Assembly (NCBI GenBank): GCA_007570785.1
Contig: ML664174.1
Coordinates: forward strand, 5,266,828-5,330,827
Source: Antilocapra americana
Taxonomy: Eukaryota; Chordata; Mammalia; Artiodactyla; Antilocapridae
Direction of reading: 5' to 3'
Length of the DNA: 64,000 nucleotides
This document shows positions 34,945-47,214 of this stretch, piece by piece; the first letter of the stretch is position 1, and every line of letters begins with the position of its first letter. The position numbers and the translations under genes are program-made. The notes beneath the pieces were generated by a model. The model searched no databases. It was given only the letters and a program-made list of their open reading frames with translations, and was not told the DNA's origin.

Positions 34945-35790
34945 TTATAGATACATACTGGCATAAAGATGTTCATGACAGTCATTTATAAGAATGAAAG
35001 TTTGAATATAATCCAAATCTTCAGGGCAAAGATTGTCAGTTATGTTCCATTAACTTAAAAGAATATTTGGTAACCATTTATAATAACTGTCATAGGCTAT
35101 GTGGAAATAAATATACTCTTATGTGTTAACAGAGGGCATATAAACTGGCACAATCTTCTAGAGATAAATTTACCAGTATGTATCAAAAATCTGAAAAAAA
35201 TGTGTAAATATGATTCAGTTTTAGAAATCCACCCTAAGGAAATGATTAACAAAGGATTCCATTTATAATGGCAAAATTGTGGAGGAAAATCCCATAAATT
35301 CTCAGTAATAGGGAATTGGTTCAATAAATTTGGGTATACCCCTTCAATAAAACACATTGAAATTATCTTAAAAGTTGTAGAAATGTATTTTTGTAACATG
35401 GAAATATGTTCGCCATACATGGTTATGTGAAAAAAGCAGGCCACAAATTAATATGTGCATTGATACCATTTTTGTTTATCTAGATGTTCTAATTTGTCTT
35501 AATGAATAATTATTACCTGTGAAATCAAGAAAAAATACCTTTAGCAATATTAGCTCTGAAAGCTGTGTAGCAGCACAGAAAATTACTTGTACAATAATGG
35601 GAGGAAAGAGCAGGATAAAAATTGTATATTCTGTGATTGCAGTTATATAAAAATTATGGAGCTTGACAAGAAAGACATATTGAAAAATAAAAACAGCTAT
35701 TTGTTAAGATGGGGAGATTATGGGTGATTTTCCATCCTTTTGGTTAATACTATGTTTATGTAATTTTTCTTTTTCAACTGGAGAAAAAAA
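34945..35790 (+). mobile_element. Old L1 3' region
   Basis: ATCCACCCTAAGGAAATGAT, AATAATAGGGAATTGGTTCA-like text at about 35300 and the later GGGAGATTATGGGTGATTTT are L1M 3' wording. Boundaries approximate. Confidence 0.5.
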
Positions 35791-36089
35791 CTTTGAGACT
35801 TTTTCCTCTAGCCTCTCGCCTGCTTGGAATGGTTGTCTTTAGGGAACACAAGGCTGCTTACTAAAAATAATGCCTTAGAATGGGCCTAGCTCTTTGCAGC
35901 TCCCCTTACTTCTGCTGGGTGAAGTCTGTCATGGTGAGTCCTTCTTTTTTAACCCTGTATATCTTTACCCTACTGCTTCTCAGACCTGATGACCCCAAGC
36001 ACCCAGATGCTACTGAGCTAACCAGCCCGTTTCGGCTTATCTTAGACCCTATGGATCAAACTTGCAAGCTCTGAACCTTAATGTCAGGT

Positions 36090-37230
36090 GAGGTACCACC
36101 TAACATACACCACTGAAAATGGATGGACACATTTAACATCTCCTAAAACACGATGCTTGCATACGCAGCTCTCCAGAGTGCAGTCCTTAGGGGAAAACAA
36201 CTTGGCAAATGTATTGAAAGCCTTTAAAACATTTTCAACCTTTGGTCCAGCAATTCTGATCTTAGGGTAATATAAAGTAATGAGTATATGAAGATATTGG
36301 TACACAGATATAACACTCAATATATTTCATACTAGTAAAACATTGGAAATAATCTAAATGTCCAACAATGGTAGCTTGGGTTAGGTAAATCACAACATGT
36401 GATAAGGTTGCCATGTAAGATACAGGTTGCCCAGACCAATAAAAACACCGTTATATAAAAAAAATGATTCATTTTTATCTGAAATTTCAATTTATCTGGA
36501 TATCTTATATTTTTATTTCCTAAATCTAGCCACCCTAACACATTCATATAATAGAATACTATGTAGCCATTAAAATTGTAATTTTTAGAGCGGTGGCTTT
36601 CAAATTGTATTTCTTCTTTCCCTATGCTTTAGCTAGAATGTCTCATCTTTTATTTATTTTATATTTTAGCCTTCTGTATAAGATTTGGTTTACAAATAAG
36701 GTTTCCATTACCAAAATGAGGTTGAAAAACACTGTTTTAGAAAACTATTTAACAATGGGAGATGGTAGTTCAAAATAATAAGTAGAAAAATTCATGTTAA
36801 AAATTAGTATGATTCTAGGTTTGTATATGTATTGATGCTCACTTGTGTCAGACTCTTTGCAACCCCAATGACTATAGCCCACTAGGCACCTGTGTCCATG
36901 GGATTTTCCAGGCAAGAATACTGGAGTGGGTTGCCATTTCCTTCTCCAGGGGATCTTCTCGACCCAGGGATCAAACCTGCATCTCCTACATTGGCAGGCG
37001 GATCCTTTGAGCCACCTGGCAAACCCAGGTTTGCAAATACACAGGCACTTATGTGAAGAGAAAGGATGAGAGAGTGTGAGAGAAAGATCCAGACACTCTG
37101 GAAAAATCCTTAAAAAAAAAGTTATTATCTCTGGCTGTTGGGATTATAGGTGATTTTTAGATTTCTAGAAGATTTTTTCAGTTTTCTATGATGAACTAAA
37201 TGCATTCATTTTGAAAATATTACTATTAGA
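36090..37230 (+). mobile_element. Old L1 3' region, split by a SINE
   Basis: L1M wording on both sides of the SINE at 36822-37026: AGTAAAACATTGGAAATAAT to the left and CTGTTGGGATTATAGGTGAT to the right. Confidence 0.5.
36822..37026 (-). mobile_element. Bov-tA SINE inside an L1
   Basis: Inverted copy, TGTGTCAGACTCTTTGCAAC to GCCACCTGGCAAACCC. Short duplication AGGTTTG on both sides. Confidence 0.5.
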
Positions 37231-38694
37231 AATATCTATCCTCTCAGATGATGTAAGTATGTTACATTATTAAGCCTCTGTATCTGTGATTCTTCAATTT
37301 CGGAGTTATGAATTCTGGGAGCTAATGAAATCTCTCTGTCCTAGTCTTAGAAGGTCTCACAGAAAATTCCACATACAACCGCCTGCTCCATCTTTCTTGT
37401 TGAAAATCCCTCCCTTACTCTCTAGATTGTCATTCCCTTACTCTGCTTCCTCACAAAGCTACTTTGTTCCTGTGGCAGTCACTCTTCAGCTTTCTGGGGC
37501 AGTGGTCTCATACCTGCTCTGAGATCCTACTTGAAGCTGTGGAAAAAAAAAAAAAAAAGCTCACATGAACCCAAATGCCGCCACTGCAGGCTGTTTCTGA
37601 GGCTCACAAACTCCCTGAGGTCCATTCTCAGACTCCAGGTCAGAACCTCTGGTGTAATCTCAAGCTTCTGGCACTCACTGGAGCCCTGACTTGGCTAATT
37701 CCCTTTAGGGCCAAACTGGTTAAATATAGACTTTGAAAAAAGGGACAGAGCCAGGGATAGAATGTAGCTCAGCACTCCCAGGGCACCGTCACACAGCAAG
37801 CACTGCTAAAGCACTGTGTGTGAGTGTGTGTGTATGTGTGTGAGAGAGAGAAGGGGGGATGTAGAAGAGTTTCTTGCATCCTGGGTGCTGCCGAAAAGCA
37901 TTAGAGTTGACAGAATTCCTCGGACAGGAAGAAGAATCAGAAGGGAGATCCAGAGTTGGTACCTCCTGCTTTGTATGATCTGTGACCCTGGCATGGAGGA
38001 AAGGGGCAGGGAGAGGGTGTGGGAGCCGAGTACAGAGTATTGTGTCAACTCCAAGTTTGCGGCCCACTCCTTTTAATAGCTCTTAAGCAGCTATTTAAAT
38101 AACATGAACCAACCTCTTTTATGGCCCTGAAAACCAAGCAGGGGAGTGCGGGAGCAGGGGGCAATTGACAAGGTTGGGGGAGAGGGCTGGGAGCCTAGGA
38201 GGACAGCTCCATGAAGGGCAGGGTAATTTGGCAATTACCTATTGGAATGCTGAATGTGCAAACCCTCCTATCTCAAAACTCTACATCTTGGCCTCTCTTT
38301 AAAAAAAAAAAGAAAAAAACAACTTTACCTACCTACCCAAGGAGGCATGGACAGGGTATTGTTTTGAAGCACAGCACCCAACACAGTTATCTCTGATCCA
38401 TTACACATTTTAAACAAAAACATAATCACCAAAAACTATGAGCATAATACGAATTTATGTTTCTTTTCCAAGGGAACAACACAACAATATTCTGCACAGG
38501 GAAAGTTCCAAGCTCAGGTTAACACTGCCTCATTTTTTCACCTCATCTCTATGTGCTCAAAGGCTCACAAAACCAGTAAGTGCCTACAACAGCCCTATAC
38601 TGTGGCAGGCGTGGGCTTGGAAACTCACATGAGACTAAAACGGATGTCCTTCCAGTGGGAACATCAGGTGCTTTTCCTCTCTGCTTTTACCCTG
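37231..38694. other. Single-copy intron with short tandem tracts
   Basis: Contains (A)16 at 37543-37558 and a GT-rich tract at 37817-37847. No exon seen. Confidence 0.5.
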
Positions 38695-40070
38695 ACAAAA
38701 AGATCTTAAAGTTCATTTGGAAGAATAAACATCTGAAAAGAGCCCTGACCTGTCTAGAATAGACCACCCTCCACACCCACACCCCCAAAAGAAGACAAAC
38801 AACAATGGAACAGATCTGCCTTGCCAGTTATTAAAACTAACTCTAAAGCCACTATACTCAAAAAAATATGGTACTGGCTGAGGAGAAGACAAGCAGATCA
38901 GTGGAACAGAATATAATCTGGAAATAATATATATGAGAGCTCAGTATACGACATATCGGCATTCTAATTCAGTGAGGAAGATAGGTTGGCATAAATAGTG
39001 TTGACACAACTGGCTACTCACATGGAAGAAAACGAAATTAAGTCCTCACTTCAACACAGATACTACAATTAATTCCAGATGACTTTTAAATATAAATATT
39101 TTAAAAACAAAAAAACATTATAATAAAATTAGAATAACTAAACATTGAAGATGATTCTTTTGGAAGGCAGGAAGCCTTCCTTAAGTCATTAAGGATAAAG
39201 TAAATAGATTGGCTTTTATAAAAATTAACAATTTTCCTATGACAGAGATACTATTAAATTCAGAAGACAAATAATATCCTATGATTTAATAACTCACTAT
39301 TTATTCCACACTTAACAGATAAAAGTTATTCTCTGAAAATATGAAAAAGACAACCCAAATAATAACTAAGCAAAAGATATGGACATTTCATCAAAGAGGA
39401 AATACAAATTGCCAATGAACATATGAAACAACTGATAGGGGGAAAATAAAAATAAAACAACATGTCATTTTCATCTATCAGATGGGCAAAAATAAAAAAG
39501 AATAATAACATCCAGACCTGATAACTGGATGCAGGAAACACAATTAGCAGAAGCATTCATGTCCACCACATGATGGAAAATAATTTGGCAAGGTGTGTTT
39601 TAATTTAAAATATACAAAACTTTTGCTGGTGATCCCAGTTTGGGAACTTCATGCCACAGAAATAAAAGTACGAGTGTGTAAAGTCCTACGTATAAGAGTA
39701 TTTATTATAGCATTGTGTGTACTGGCAAAGATTTAAAACACCCTAAACGCCTGTCCTGAAGACTGTCCTGAAGAGATGGTCCCAATATTTTACAGGGGAA
39801 AGCAAGTTGAGGAATCACATATAAGGTAAGATTCCAATTTCTGTGTAAAGATAGAGCAAGGGAGAGAAAACTTGCTATATATGTGTGTATGCATTTCTGT
39901 GACCATAGAGAAAAGAATAGGAAATTCCATGTAGGCTCAGGGAGATGGGATTGGAGTGGGGTGGGGAGAAAGGGCAGGAAGAGAGAATTTTAACTTTTTT
40001 CTTTAGATAGCTCTGTATTATAGCACTTGCTAAAACAGGCATATGTTGCTTTTGTGACTTTTAAAAATCA
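38695..40070 (+). mobile_element. L1 LINE ORF2 3' part, diverged
   Basis: Begins with AAAGTTCATTTGGAAGAATA, followed by CCACTATACTCAAAAAAATA and GGTACTGGCTGAGGAGAAGA, the conserved C-terminal ORF2 text. Frame broken. Continues through weaker matches to about 40070. Confidence 0.5.
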
Positions 40071-40405
40071 ATAATCCTTTCTAAAGAAGAAATAATATGG
40101 GCTTCAATTCTTGATTCTGCCCCTCATGAGCTGTCTGACCTGACATTCTTGCTGTAAAATAGGCACAGTTTCTGACTCTGCTCAGGCTCCCGGGAGGATT
40201 AAATGAAGTCATGTGAGCAAATTGCTGCCCTAGAGACCAACAGAGGAAAACAAGGCCCAGCAAACAGGTACTTCATCTGAGGCTATGACTGAGGGAGTGG
40301 AAATAGGGCTGTCAGAGTTCCCCAGTTCTCAGGAGGGAGCCCCTGCCCCCAGGGAAGCCACCAGGGGAAGCCATTCTTGTTCTATAGGAGGCTCTACCAA
40401 GCTCT

Positions 40406-40616
40406 GGGGGGCCTCCCCAGTGGCGCAGTGATAAAGAATCCGTTTGCGAATGCAGGAGACTTGGGTTCAATCCTTGGGTTGGGAAGATCCCCTGGAGAAG
40501 GAAATGGCAACCCACTCCAGTATTCTTGCCTGAAGAATCCAATGGACAGAGGAACCTGATGGGCTACAGTCCATGGGGTCACAAAGAGTTGAACATGACT
40601 GAGCACGCACACACAC
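40406..40616 (+). mobile_element. Bov-tA SINE with target duplication
   Basis: Flanks ACCAAGCTCT (40396-40405) and ACCAAGCTCC (40617-40626). The tail ends in a short CA tract. Confidence 0.5.
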
Positions 40617-41221
40617 ACCAAGCTCCAGTCCTTCTTGTATCCTCCAGTTGGACCAAGGTTGGGGCATAGCCCACAGCCCTAAAACCAAGCAGTGATAGTT
40701 GGCTTTCTCAGGGTTGAGCATCCCAGTGCCCTCGGCCTCTGCTACTAAGCAGTCACTCCTTCCTTCCCCTGTCTGGGAAAGACACCACCCGACAGTCTCC
40801 ACAGAGTATCAGCCACCTCCTCCACTTCCAGCTCCTACCACCCACCAAGAGCTTCGTCCTCAGCCCTCCTCCCATGGGCCCAAATTGACACCCAGGACTT
40901 TAGAAGTCTGAAACCCAGGAGGTAGCCTCTGAAGTCAGCCACCCTCCCTCCCTCCAGCCCCAGTGGACGCTCTGAACAGTCCACAGGTGCTCCATGGCCA
41001 CCCCCCACACCCACACGCCACGCTTCTCCTTCAGGCTTCACACGGCCCTGCACTCCAAGTGGGCAAAGGCAAGAACAGTTTCCTGAGAGATCAGAGAATG
41101 TCACCTCGATCCCTAGTGACTCCAGAGACAGCAAAGGAAAGAATGGCTTTACTGTGGTCAGACTTTCCATTCCGAGTCTATATGTTTGTATGAATACCGG
41201 GGTGCATAATGTCTGTATACC

Positions 41222-41648
41222 GGCTTTCCAGGTGGCTCAGTGGTAAAGAATCCACCTGCCAAAACAGGAGATTTGGGTTTGATTCCTGGGTTGGGAAGAT
41301 CACCTAGAGAAGGAAATGGCAATCCTCTCCAATATTCTCTCCCGGAGAATCACATGGACAGAGGACCCTGGCAGGCTACATTGGTGGCGGTGGTGGTTTA
41401 GTCGCTCAGTCATGTCCTACTCTTGTGACCCCATGGACTGTAGCCTGCCAGGCTCCTCTGTCCACGGGATTCTCCAGGCAAGAATACCGGAGTGGGTTGA
41501 CATTTCCTTCTCCAGGGGATCTTCCCAACCGAGGAATCAAACCTGGGTCTCCTGCATCGCAGGCAGATTCTTTACCGACTAAGCTACAACGGAAGCCCAG
41601 GCTACAGTGGATGGGGTTGCAAAGAGTCAGTCACAACTGAGCTCGAGC
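41222..41648 (+). mobile_element. Bov-tA SINE (host), interrupted
   Basis: Plus-strand copy at 41222-41380 resuming at 41607-41648 (GTGGATGGGGTTGCAAAGAG). The gap is a second SINE. Confidence 0.5.
41381..41597 (-). mobile_element. Bov-tA SINE nested in another SINE
   Basis: Inverted 217-bp copy with its own target duplication CAGGCTACA at 41372-41380 and 41598-41606, both inside the host SINE. Confidence 0.5.
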
Positions 41649-43300
41649 AGGAGTCGGTGTACTCAGGTATACTGCTAGGTGGCACAGATGTCCTTACGTA
41701 CATACAAGGGCTCAAGCTTTTGTGAGCATGTGGGCATGTTCGTGTGCATCAGGATTTACATGTATGTATATGTGCACACGCAAGCGTGCTTGCTTATGTG
41801 TGGCACATGCGTGTCTACTTTAAATATAAAAGCTCTTTAAGAAGGTAAAGGGGTTCACCCCAAAGTTTAGAGATTTGCTTATTTTGGCATGGACTTTTTT
41901 TGTGGGTAAATTCCTGAACCATTTGTGACACATGGCTGCACCCTAACTTCCCTCCCTCAAGTTTGCACACATATGTGCTGAAAGCTACCATCTGGGTCTT
42001 CATCCCTTCATTTTGCTTCTGGGGCTGCCCGAATTCTTTCATCAACCAAGAACTCCTCCAACAGACCCTGAAACACAGCCACCTTGGTATCTTATGGACA
42101 GAATCCAGGGGAGCCCCCCCCCGCCCCGCAGCACCATCCTCTACCATCTCCACCTCCAACCTGACAGCCGAACCAAGAAGCTGGAGGTTCTCGGCAGCCA
42201 GCCCAGGGCAGAGTGAGGCACAGCGCCTGGAGACAAGGGAAGGAAGGAAAGAAGAATGGAAGGAGGGGGTGTACTTGCTCCAGGACTAGCTGGGGGGAAG
42301 GGAAAAATCTGCCCACCAGCCCTCATTCTCAAAGCCCGCGTCTATTAAGTAAAGAGGGAGGTCTATGCCTATCAAAGGAGGGCTCGTGAACCTGGACACG
42401 AGCTGGGACATTATTTGGGAGCTAGGACATTATTTTTCTATTATACAGGATGTAGGCACAAACTTCTCACACATCTGTAAGTGAAGCAGGAGACTCCCAC
42501 AGCTTTATGGGCCTCAGGTATTTTCCCAGATCCCCAGAGGGATGTGTTTCCTCTCCTCAGAAAGATGACAGGTTCTGGGGGCAAGCCCTGGAAGCCCTGC
42601 AGGGGTGCATTCTAGGAAGTCAGTGGTGGGGGGAGTAAGTGGCAGGGCTGCGAGCTCTGGCAGGGCCTCCAAGGACCTGGCTCAAGAGTATTCAATATGC
42701 TTTTTTTTTTAGAGGCTCTATGTAGGGTTCTGGGAGGCAGCCAGTCTGGAGCTGAGTCCCAGATCCTAGAAGTGGGCACTTTGGATAACTTCACCCAGCC
42801 TCAACGTCTGCACCTGCAGAATGGGGACAATGTCAGAATCTGCGGCATGACAGCTCTAGGAGAATTTACCGAGCAAAGCACAGTGCCTCACACTCCCGGG
42901 ATCCCAGTCCTGTTGGCTCAAGGCTTTGCTGCAAGAGCATCACTGTTCAACTTCTCTCTCTGCGCTCCCAGCATCCCTCACTTCCTCACAGGTGTTGGTC
43001 CCCAGGCACTCCCAGCATGCAAATCTCTGGCTCAGAGCCAGTTTCCCAGGAACATATGAGTCTAGGCGAGATCCCTGAGGGAGGCAGAGAAGACAGAACA
43101 AACAAGAGGACCAAGCCCTGAGCCCTGGCCCTCCAAAGTTTAAGGGTCAGGGAGGAGGAAGCCCCAGCACAGAGAGGGGAGGGAATGGCCTGCGGAGTGT
43201 GGTCTCTCAGGAGCCAGGTGACAAGGTAAAGAGAGTGGCTGACAGTGTCAAAAGCAGCTAATAGACAAGAAGGATGAGGACTGGGAATTAACAATGGGAT
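41649..43300. other. Single-copy intron
   Basis: GC-rich unique sequence. An octamer ATGCAAAT lies at 43017-43024. No exon or transposon recognised. Confidence 0.5.
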
Positions 43301-43312
43301 CTAGTCACATGG

Positions 43313-43521
43313 GGGGTTTCCCTGGTAGCTCAGACGGTAAAGAATCTGCCTACTATGCAGGAGACCTGGGTCCAGTCCCTGGGTTGGGAAGATCCCCTGG
43401 AGAAGGGAATGGCAACCCGCTCCAGTATTCTTGCCTGGAGGATCCTACGGACGGAGGAACCTGGAGGGGCTACAGTCCATGGGGTCACAGAAAGGAATCA
43501 GACACGACTGAGCAACTAACA
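43313..43521 (+). mobile_element. Bov-tA SINE with target duplication
   Basis: Perfect 12-bp flanks CTAGTCACATGG at 43301-43312 and 43522-43533. The 177-codon reading frame starting at 43294 is largely SINE. Confidence 0.5.
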
Positions 43522-44080
43522 CTAGTCACATGGAGGTCCTCAGTGACCTTGACAAGAGCGTTTCAGAGGAACAGTAGGAACAAAAACCTGATTGAAGTGG
43601 ATCTAGAAAGAACGGAAGCACAGACAACTCTCTCCAGTTTTGTTATTTCAATGGTAGCACAGAAACAGCATGTTGCTTCCCCAGGGCCGCTGCACACACT
43701 GAAATGGGTCCCTGCAGTGGACACCCGCCCTGCTCACCTCTGTCTAGACTTCTGTGTGCTTCATCCAGATTTTCCGGTTGTTCCCCAAGGGAGGGCTGCT
43801 TCCACACCTCATAACTGGAAGCAGTAGTGCAAGGCCTTGGCCAGACACTCCTAGGTGATTTGGAAAGAGGAGTCTCAGGGTGTCTGAGGGCTCAGAATGT
43901 AGCTCTCATCCCTGGGTCTACCTCTGCAGGACAAAAGCTTCTAGCTCTTCTCCAGCATACCCCCTGCCGCAGCCCAGCACCACAGAAGATACCCAATAAA
44001 GCCTGTACCAGATCTTCCCACTGGGCCCTCAAATTTAGTTTATTAAATTAAATCTTCTGCCACAAAGACCACTTACTCAC

Positions 44081-44102
44081 AACAGCTGTTGCCATGGCAA
44101 CC
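44081..44102. promoter_or_regulatory. Overlapping E-box and RFX-type X-box palindromes
   Basis: AACAGCTGTT (44081-44090, perfect palindrome with core CAGCTG) overlaps GTTGCCATGGCAAC (44088-44101, perfect 14-bp palindrome matching the RFX X-box consensus). The flanks 43990-44280 are not repeat-derived. Binding itself is not shown by sequence. Confidence 0.5.
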
Positions 44103-44290
44103 AAGCAGCCAGCCTGCTGTTCGAGCTAACAGTTACAAGCCTCCCACGGGCTATTTGGCTTGGTGAACCCAGGAGAAGATACCCCAAAAGTGTCTGAAAG
44201 GCTGGAGCACAGTGGGGGGGACGTAAGAAGTGAGAGGGGGGACACGAAGGGATTTATGAGGTGCCGAACTCAGTGCTTTTATAATTGTTC

Positions 44291-44502
44291 CTTGTGCTCA
44301 GTCGCTTCAGCTGTGTCCGACTCTTTGTGACCCTATGGACTGTAGCTCTCCTCTGTCCATGGGATTCTTCAGGTAAGAATACTGGAGTGGGTTGCTATGC
44401 CCTTCTCCAAGGGATCTTCCTGACCCAGGGATCAAACCTGTGTCTCCTGCGTCTCCTGCATTGCAGGTAGATTCTTTGCCCACTGAGGCACCTGGGAAGC
44501 CC
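44291..44502 (-). mobile_element. Bov-tA SINE with target duplication
   Basis: Flanks TATAATTGTTC (44280-44290) and TATAATTCTTC (44503-44513) differ at one base. Confidence 0.5.
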
Positions 44503-44844
44503 TATAATTCTTCACCAGCAGGCTGAGGCTGGGGGAGCTGTAAATAACTTGTGCCAGCGGGGTCCCCAGCTTTCTCATGATGTCGCCATTTCTCCAGTCA
44601 TACCTGCTACACCCTCCACTCTCTTTCTGAAAGCTCAAGGAGGGAGGGGCCCTCCAGGGGCCGAGAGGTGACCACACAGAGCCAGGAGAAAATCCTGCAA
44701 AGGAAGCTGAGGGCACTGAGCCTGGGACAACCCTGCCCTGAACAGAGTGTGCTCGTGGGCCCCAGGGTTGTTCTTGAGATGTTGGAACCCCTGGGTCCTC
44801 CTCACTGATCCCAAGAGAAGCTGTTTGAACCAGTCCTGAATGTC

Positions 44845-45025
44845 TTTTTTTTTTTTTTAAACCTATCAAAGATACATATTTTTTACTATCTATTTATTTA
44901 TTTTACTTTTGGTTGCTTTGAGTCTTAGTTGCAGCATTTGGAATCTTCCTTGCAGCCCACGGGCTTAGCTGCCCTGTTGCATGTGTAATCTTAGTTCCCC
45001 AAACAGGGATTAGTCCTGGGCATCT
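44845..45025 (-). mobile_element. CHR-type SINE fragment, inverted
   Basis: T-rich start (reverse tail), then GAGTCTTAGTTGCAGCATTT and TAATCTTAGTTCCCCAAACA; the head is missing. Confidence 0.5.
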
Positions 45026-45064
45026 TTAATCTGAATTATAGTATGGTGACCAGGAACTTTGCAG

Positions 45065-45265
45065 TATACAGACAGGAGTTCAAGCCTCAGCTCCTTCACT
45101 TGCTACCTGTTTAACATTAGGCAAATTACTTAACCTCTCTGAACCTGAGGTTTTTCAGCTGTAAAACGCAAGCATAGTACCAAGGTCACCAGATTATTTC
45201 CAGAGTTAATTGAGGTTAAGCCCATAAAGTATGCAACACACAAGTGCCTGGCACACGGCAACCTC
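45065..45265 (+). mobile_element. MIR
   Basis: GCAAATTACTTAACCTCTCT and ACACAAGTGCCTGGCACACG are in MIR order. Confidence 0.5.
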
Positions 45266-45574
45266 ATGGTAAGTGAGGAGTACTGTGTTTATTACTTCTA
45301 TTGTTATCATCATCAATGATAATTACATTAATTAAAAGACCTAGAATATTGAAGACATAATTGACAGACTTAAAAGAACTGAGAATAATAAAAGCAAATC
45401 CCAGCACAGTATATACATTAGGTATCATTTTTATTTTTAAAAAATGTTAACAATGGAAAATAGTATGGAGGTTCCTCAAAAAACTTAAGAGTTGCCATAA
45501 AATCCAGAAATCCCACTCCCACCCAAACAAAACTATAATTTGAAAAGATACATGCACCCCTACATACATAGCAG

Positions 45575-45596
45575 GGTGTGTGTGTGTGTGTGTGTA
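45575..45596 (+). repeat. (GT)11 microsatellite
   Basis: Near-perfect GT array next to a SINE tail. Confidence 0.5.
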
Positions 45597-45597
45597 T

Positions 45598-45716
45598 GTT
45601 AGTTGCTTAGTTGTGTCTGACTCTTTGCAACCCCATAGACTGTAGCTGACCAGGCCCCTCTGTCCATGGGATTCTCCAGGCAAGAACACTGGAGTGGATT
45701 GCCATTTGCTTCTCCA
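45598..45716 (-). mobile_element. Bov-A monomer fragment
   Basis: Inverted 3' half only, stopping at TTTGCTTCTCC. Confidence 0.5.
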
Positions 45717-45737
45717 AAAGGAACTATAGAAAGAAAG

Positions 45738-45863
45738 AAATTGAAGTCACTTAGTCGTGTCTGACTCTTGGTGACCCCATGGCCTGTAGCCTACCAGGCT
45801 CCCCCATCCATGGAATTTTCCAGGCAAGAGTACTGGAGTGGGTTGCCATTTCCTTCTCCAGGA
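45738..45863 (-). mobile_element. Bov-A monomer fragment
   Basis: Inverted 3' half only, stopping at the same internal point (TTCCTTCTCC) as its neighbour. Confidence 0.5.
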
Positions 45864-45962
45864 TACACAACAGTACTATTACAAAAGCCAAGACAAGAAA
45901 ACAAATGTCCACTGACAGATTGATGGGTAAAAATGATGTGAGATATATATACATACGTATAT

Positions 45963-46286
45963 GGGCTTCCCTGGTAGCTCAGCTGGTAAAGAAGCCACAT
46001 GCAATGCAGGAGACCCCAGCTCAATTTCTGGGTCAGGAAGATCCCCCGGAGAAGGGATAAGGTTACACATTCCATTATTCTTGGGCTTTTCCCTGGTGGG
46101 TCAGATAGTAAAGAATCTGCCTGCAATGTGGGATACTTGGGTTCTGTCCCTGGGTTGGGAAGATCCCTTGGAGGAGGGCATGGTATTCTTGCCTGGAGAG
46201 TCCCCATGGACAGAATAGCCTAGTGGGCTACAGTCCATGGAGTTGCAAAGAGCCGGACACAACTAAGTGACTAAGCACAGCACAGC
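45963..46286 (+). mobile_element. BOV-A2-type dimeric SINE
   Basis: Two heads (45963 and about 46084) in tandem, then the tail GACTAAGCACAGCACAGCA. Confidence 0.5.
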
Positions 46287-46483
46287 ATATACATATATAT
46301 AAAATATACATGTGTATCATGGAATATTGCTCAACCATTAAAAAGAATGAAATAATGCTATTTGCAGCAACATGAGTGGACCTAAAGATTATCATACTAA
46401 GCGAAAGACAACACATGATATCACTTATCTGTGGAATTGAAAATATAACACAAATGAACATATCTATGAAACAAAAGGAGAAC

Positions 46484-46542
46484 CTGGTCTCCTGCATTGC
46501 AGGTGGATTCTTTTACCAACTGAGCTATCAAGGAAGCACAGA
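46484..46542 (-). mobile_element. Bov-tA head fragment
   Basis: Only the inverted tRNA-related head, CTCCTGCATTGCAGGTGGAT onward to GAGCTATCAAGGAAGC. Confidence 0.5.
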
Positions 46543-46844
46543 CTCACAGATATAAAGAGCAAAGACTTGTGGTTGCCAAGGGTGAAGCAGAGATTGGGAA
46601 TTTGGTATTAGCAGATGTAAACTATTATATATAGAATGGATAAACAACAAAGCCCTACTGTGTAGCATAGAGAACTATATCCAATATCCTGTGATAAACC
46701 ATAAGGGAAAAGAATATGAAAAAGAATATATATATATATATGCACGTATGTATGTATAATTGAGTCACTTTGCTGTAGAGAAATTAAACACAGCATTATA
46801 AATCACTATACTTCAATAAAATGGTAACAGTGGATATCTTTAGG

Positions 46845-47200
46845 TGATGGCACTGTTTTCTTTGATTTTTTGTCTTTTCAAGTTTTCTGAACGGAACAGG
46901 TATTACTTCTGTAATTAGAAAAACAAATGCTTTTTCAAAAGGTGAGAGATAAACTTTAAAAATGAGCTACAGGCTAAAAATCATTGAAGAATATACTTTA
47001 AATGGATGAATTATACAATGTGTGAATTATATTTCAAAGAACTGTTGCCAAAAAATGTCTTAAAACCAATTCAAGGTAGGCAGGAAATAACTTATTCAAA
47101 AATTCTTAACAAAAAAAAGTATAAACTAAAGCAAAACAAGAAGGACAAGAAAGAAAGAAAATGAGGCAAGAGCTGACAAGCAACTATTAGTAAAAGTTTA
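46845..47200 (+). mobile_element. Old L1 3' UTR relics
   Basis: TTTCTTTGATTTTTTGTCTT and GTAATTAGAAAAACAAATGC are typical L1M wording. Weakly bounded. Confidence 0.5.
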
Positions 47201-47214
47201 AAAACTGGGTAATA

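Larger units (their letters stand above)
45420..46830 (+). mobile_element. L1 LINE 3' end, repeatedly interrupted by SINEs
   Basis: L1 text resumes after each SINE: GGAGGTTCCTCAAAAAACTT, AAGCCAAGACAAGAAAACAA, TTTGCAGCAACATGAGTGGA and GTAGCATAGAGAACTATATC, ending TATACTTCAATAAAATGGTA. At least four SINE pieces sit inside. Confidence 0.5.

Noticed and set aside
40367..40382. CTCF-like word GCCACCAGGGGAAGCC
   Set aside because: Matches only part of the CTCF consensus; not enough without a matrix score.
43294..43827. 177-codon plus-strand frame
   Set aside because: Its first third is a Bov-tA SINE and the rest shows no recognisable domain.
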